Assembly: GCF_000633255.1 (NCBI RefSeq)
Contig: NZ_AYMJ01000002.1
Span: forward strand, 62,001 to 126,000
Reading direction: 5' to 3'
DNA from: Pseudomonas sp. H1h
Lineage (GTDB): Bacteria; Pseudomonadota; Gammaproteobacteria; Pseudomonadales; Pseudomonadaceae
Length of the DNA stretch: 64,000 nt
A model generated the notes under the pieces. The model was given only the letters and a program-made list of their open reading frames with translations, was not told the origin of the DNA and did not search any database. Both the position numbers and the translations under genes were made by a program. Shown piece by piece: positions 62,036-64,000 of this stretch; the stretch's first letter is position 1; each line of letters opens with the position of its first letter.

Positions 62036-62572
62036 ATGCGTCCTTGTCTTTTACTGTTGCTCGGCTGTCTGTCCCTTACTGCACAGGCCGGGCAAAGCCC
62101 TGAGGCGATCAAGGTTCAGTTGCAGGATTACTACTTTGATGCGGCCCGGCGCGGTGACGTGCCAATGCTCGAGACCTTTATCGAATCCGGTTACTCCCTC
62201 GATACCCGTGACAGCAAAGGCTACACCGCGCTGATTCTGGCGGCGTATCACGGCCAGGGCGCCGCCGTGGACCACTTGCTGGCGGCGGGTGCTGATGCCT
62301 GCGCGCAGGATCAACGTGGCAACACGGCGTTGATGGGGGCGATTTTCAAGGGTGAGGTCCAGATCGCCCGGCGGCTGATGGCTACCGATTGCAGCCCCGA
62401 TCAGCGCAACGGCGCGGGACAAACTGCCGCGATGTATGCCGGCTTGTTCAAGCGGCTCGAACTGCTCGATGCGCTCAAGGCCAAGGGTGCCGACCTCAAT
62501 GCCGAAGATCCGCTGGGCAACAGCGCCGTGCGTCTGGCCAACGGCGAAATCCATACCGCCGCGCCGCGCTGA
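62036..62572 (+). CDS. ankB: Periplasmic ankyrin-repeat protein AnkB
   Basis: A 178-residue protein with a signal peptide (MRPCLLLLLGCLSLTAQA) and about four ankyrin repeats, for example DSKGYTALILAAYHGQGAAVDHLLAAGAD and DQRGNTALMGAIFKGEVQIARRLM. In P. aeruginosa AnkB is needed for full KatB activity and peroxide resistance, and the katB-ankB order is the same here. AAGGAGAG lies before the ATG. Confidence 0.93.
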   Translation: MRPCLLLLLGCLSLTAQAGQSPEAIKVQLQDYYFDAARRGDVPMLETFIESGYSLDTRDSKGYTALILAAYHGQGAAVDHLLAAGADACAQDQRGNTALMGAIFKGEVQIARRLMATDCSPDQRNGAGQTAAMYAGLFKRLELLDALKAKGADLNAEDPLGNSAVRLANGEIHTAAPR

Positions 62573-62615
62573 GCGGCGGCTGCGTTATCATCGCGGTTTT
62601 TGCCGGGGGATCCAG

Positions 62616-63983
62616 ATGGCCAAGGCCAAGCGCATGTACGGCTGCACCGAGTGCGGCGCAACCTTTCCCAAGTGGGCGGGCCAGTGCGGCGAGTGCGGCG
62701 CCTGGAACACCCTGACCGAAACCATGATCGAGAGCGGCGGTGCCACGGCGCCCACCGGTCGTACCGGCTGGGCCGGGCAGCAGGCGCAGATCAAGACGCT
62801 GACCGAAGTCAGCATCGAGGAAATTCCGCGCTTCTCGACCGCGTCCGGTGAGCTGGACCGGGTGCTCGGTGGTGGTCTGGTCGATGGTTCGGTGGTGCTG
62901 ATCGGGGGGGACCCGGGCATCGGCAAATCGACGATTCTGTTGCAGACCCTGTGCAATCTCGCCAAGAGCATGCCGGCGCTGTACGTCACCGGTGAAGAAT
63001 CCCAGCAGCAAGTGGCCATGCGCGCCCGACGCCTGGGGCTGCCGCAGGACCAACTGCGGGTGATGACCGAAACCTGTATCGAAACGATCATCGCCACTGC
63101 CCGTCAGGAAAAACCCAAGGTGATGGTGATCGACTCGATCCAGACCATCTTCACCGAACAATTGCAGTCAGCCCCCGGTGGCGTCTCGCAAGTGCGCGAA
63201 AGTGCGGCGCTGCTGGTGCGCTATGCCAAACAGAGCGGTACGGCGATTTTCCTCGTGGGTCACGTCACCAAGGAAGGCGCGCTCGCCGGCCCACGGGTGC
63301 TGGAGCACATGGTCGATACCGTGCTGTATTTCGAAGGCGAATCGGACGGGCGTCTGCGTTTGCTGCGTGCGGTGAAGAACCGTTTCGGCGCGGTCAACGA
63401 ACTCGGTGTGTTCGGCATGACCGACAAGGGTTTGAAAGAAGTCTCCAACCCGTCGGCGATTTTTCTCACCCGTGCGCAGGAAGAAGTTCCGGGCAGCGTA
63501 GTCATGGCGACATGGGAAGGCACCCGGCCGATGCTGGTGGAAGTGCAGGCGCTGGTCGATGACAGCCATCTGGCGAACCCGCGTCGGGTGACCCTGGGCC
63601 TGGATCAGAACCGCCTGGCGATGCTGCTCGCGGTCCTGCACCGCCACGGCGGCATTCCGACCCACGACCAGGACGTGTTCCTCAACGTGGTGGGCGGGGT
63701 GAAGGTGCTGGAAACGGCGTCTGATCTGGCGCTGATGGCGGCGGTGATGTCGAGCCTGCGCAACCGGCCGTTGCCGCATGATCTGCTGGTATTTGGTGAA
63801 GTGGGCTTGTCCGGCGAAGTACGTCCGGTGCCGAGTGGCCAGGAGCGCTTGAAGGAAGCGGCCAAGCATGGCTTCAAACGGGCAATCGTGCCCAAGGGCA
63901 ACGCACCGAAAGAGGCGCCGCCGGGGTTGCAGATCATCGCGGTGACGCGCCTCGAACAGGCCCTCGACGCACTCTTCGAGTAA
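62616..63983 (+). CDS. radA: DNA repair protein RadA
   Basis: A 455-residue RadA/Sms recombination helicase that extends D-loops with RecA. An N-terminal C4 zinc finger (C10, C13, C24, C27) is followed by a RecA-like core with Walker A GGDPGIGKST (97-106). The RadA-specific KNRFG motif is in AVKNRFGAVNELGVF. A Lon-like C-terminal domain contains the DVFLNVVGG and FGEVGLSGEVRPV region. The start at 62616 directly precedes the zinc finger; the frame stays open upstream over ankB. The gene is complete in the window. Confidence 0.97.
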   Translation: MAKAKRMYGCTECGATFPKWAGQCGECGAWNTLTETMIESGGATAPTGRTGWAGQQAQIKTLTEVSIEEIPRFSTASGELDRVLGGGLVDGSVVLIGGDPGIGKSTILLQTLCNLAKSMPALYVTGEESQQQVAMRARRLGLPQDQLRVMTETCIETIIATARQEKPKVMVIDSIQTIFTEQLQSAPGGVSQVRESAALLVRYAKQSGTAIFLVGHVTKEGALAGPRVLEHMVDTVLYFEGESDGRLRLLRAVKNRFGAVNELGVFGMTDKGLKEVSNPSAIFLTRAQEEVPGSVVMATWEGTRPMLVEVQALVDDSHLANPRRVTLGLDQNRLAMLLAVLHRHGGIPTHDQDVFLNVVGGVKVLETASDLALMAAVMSSLRNRPLPHDLLVFGEVGLSGEVRPVPSGQERLKEAAKHGFKRAIVPKGNAPKEAPPGLQIIAVTRLEQALDALFE

Positions 63984-64000
63984 CACAGTGCCCTTGTGAG

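Noticed and set aside
1..64000. CRISPR array, tRNA, rRNA, prophage or insertion sequence
   Set aside because: No regularly spaced direct repeats, cloverleaf sequence, rRNA segment, transposase or phage structural gene was recognised anywhere in the window.

Overview
The window is a chromosomal segment of a fluorescent pseudomonad, most likely of the Pseudomonas fluorescens group. The evidence is the high-GC Pseudomonas codon use, the gene order ladS-thiD-thiE-hemL-(Sel1)-(DUF1820)-miaB-phoH-ybeY known from P. aeruginosa, and a dense population of the REP/REPIN palindromes (TGTGGGAGCGGGCTTGCTCG type) typical of this group. No rRNA, tRNA, CRISPR array, prophage or insertion sequence was recognised.

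Layout. 1-9.5 kb: a mostly leftward housekeeping block (ybeY, phoH-like ybeZ, miaB, a Sel1-repeat protein, hemL, thiE, thiD), then rightward ladS, the calcium-responsive hybrid sensor kinase that feeds the Gac/Rsm pathway. 9.5-17.4 kb: an AidB-like acyl-CoA dehydrogenase, amn, rluE, a small DUF2788 membrane protein, an Lrp/AsnC regulator, a structured leader with a strong terminator, a His/Gln/Asn-rich secreted protein convergent with a CDF metal exporter, and a lipoprotein. 17.7-26 kb: the helicase hrpB, then a LysR regulator divergent from an aldehyde dehydrogenase and a NitT/TauT-type ABC importer. 26-33 kb: an EEP-fold hydrolase, a YciC-type membrane protein, a DUF2076 protein, a NYN-domain protein beside a DEDDh exonuclease, an Lrp regulator divergent from an EamA exporter, and rhlE. 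33-41 kb: a flavoprotein, an HDAC-like deacetylase, a GNAT enzyme, tesB with a HAD phosphatase, a secreted alpha/beta hydrolase with a zinc metallopeptidase, and a second EamA transporter.

41-47 kb is a quinate/shikimate catabolic island: an MFS importer divergent from quiC, a TetR regulator, an AroE-like dehydrogenase and a type II dehydroquinase. Together they take quinate or shikimate to protocatechuate. A shared imperfect palindrome sits in both promoter regions. 47-54 kb: a DUF4160/DUF2442 gene pair in an AT-richer pocket, trmA with a purine permease, a secreted DUF4879-like protein, a DJ-1 paralogue that lacks the catalytic cysteine, and an MFS exporter. 53.6-56.5 kb: the cyanide-insensitive oxidase operon cioA-cioB-DUF2474 with an Anr box upstream. 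56.6-64 kb: rlmG, an AT-rich LuxR solo with intact AHL-binding residues, fpr, mscL, katB-ankB and radA.

Most genes are core Pseudomonas functions. The least explained parts are the LuxR solo and its palindromes, the probable TetR operator pair of the quinate island, the leader RNA at about 14.64-14.83 kb, the DUF4160/DUF2442 pair and the Cys-less DJ-1 protein. Gene starts were moved inward from the longest reading frame wherever homology, a signal peptide or a ribosome-binding site indicated it. All family assignments come from reading motifs, not from searches.
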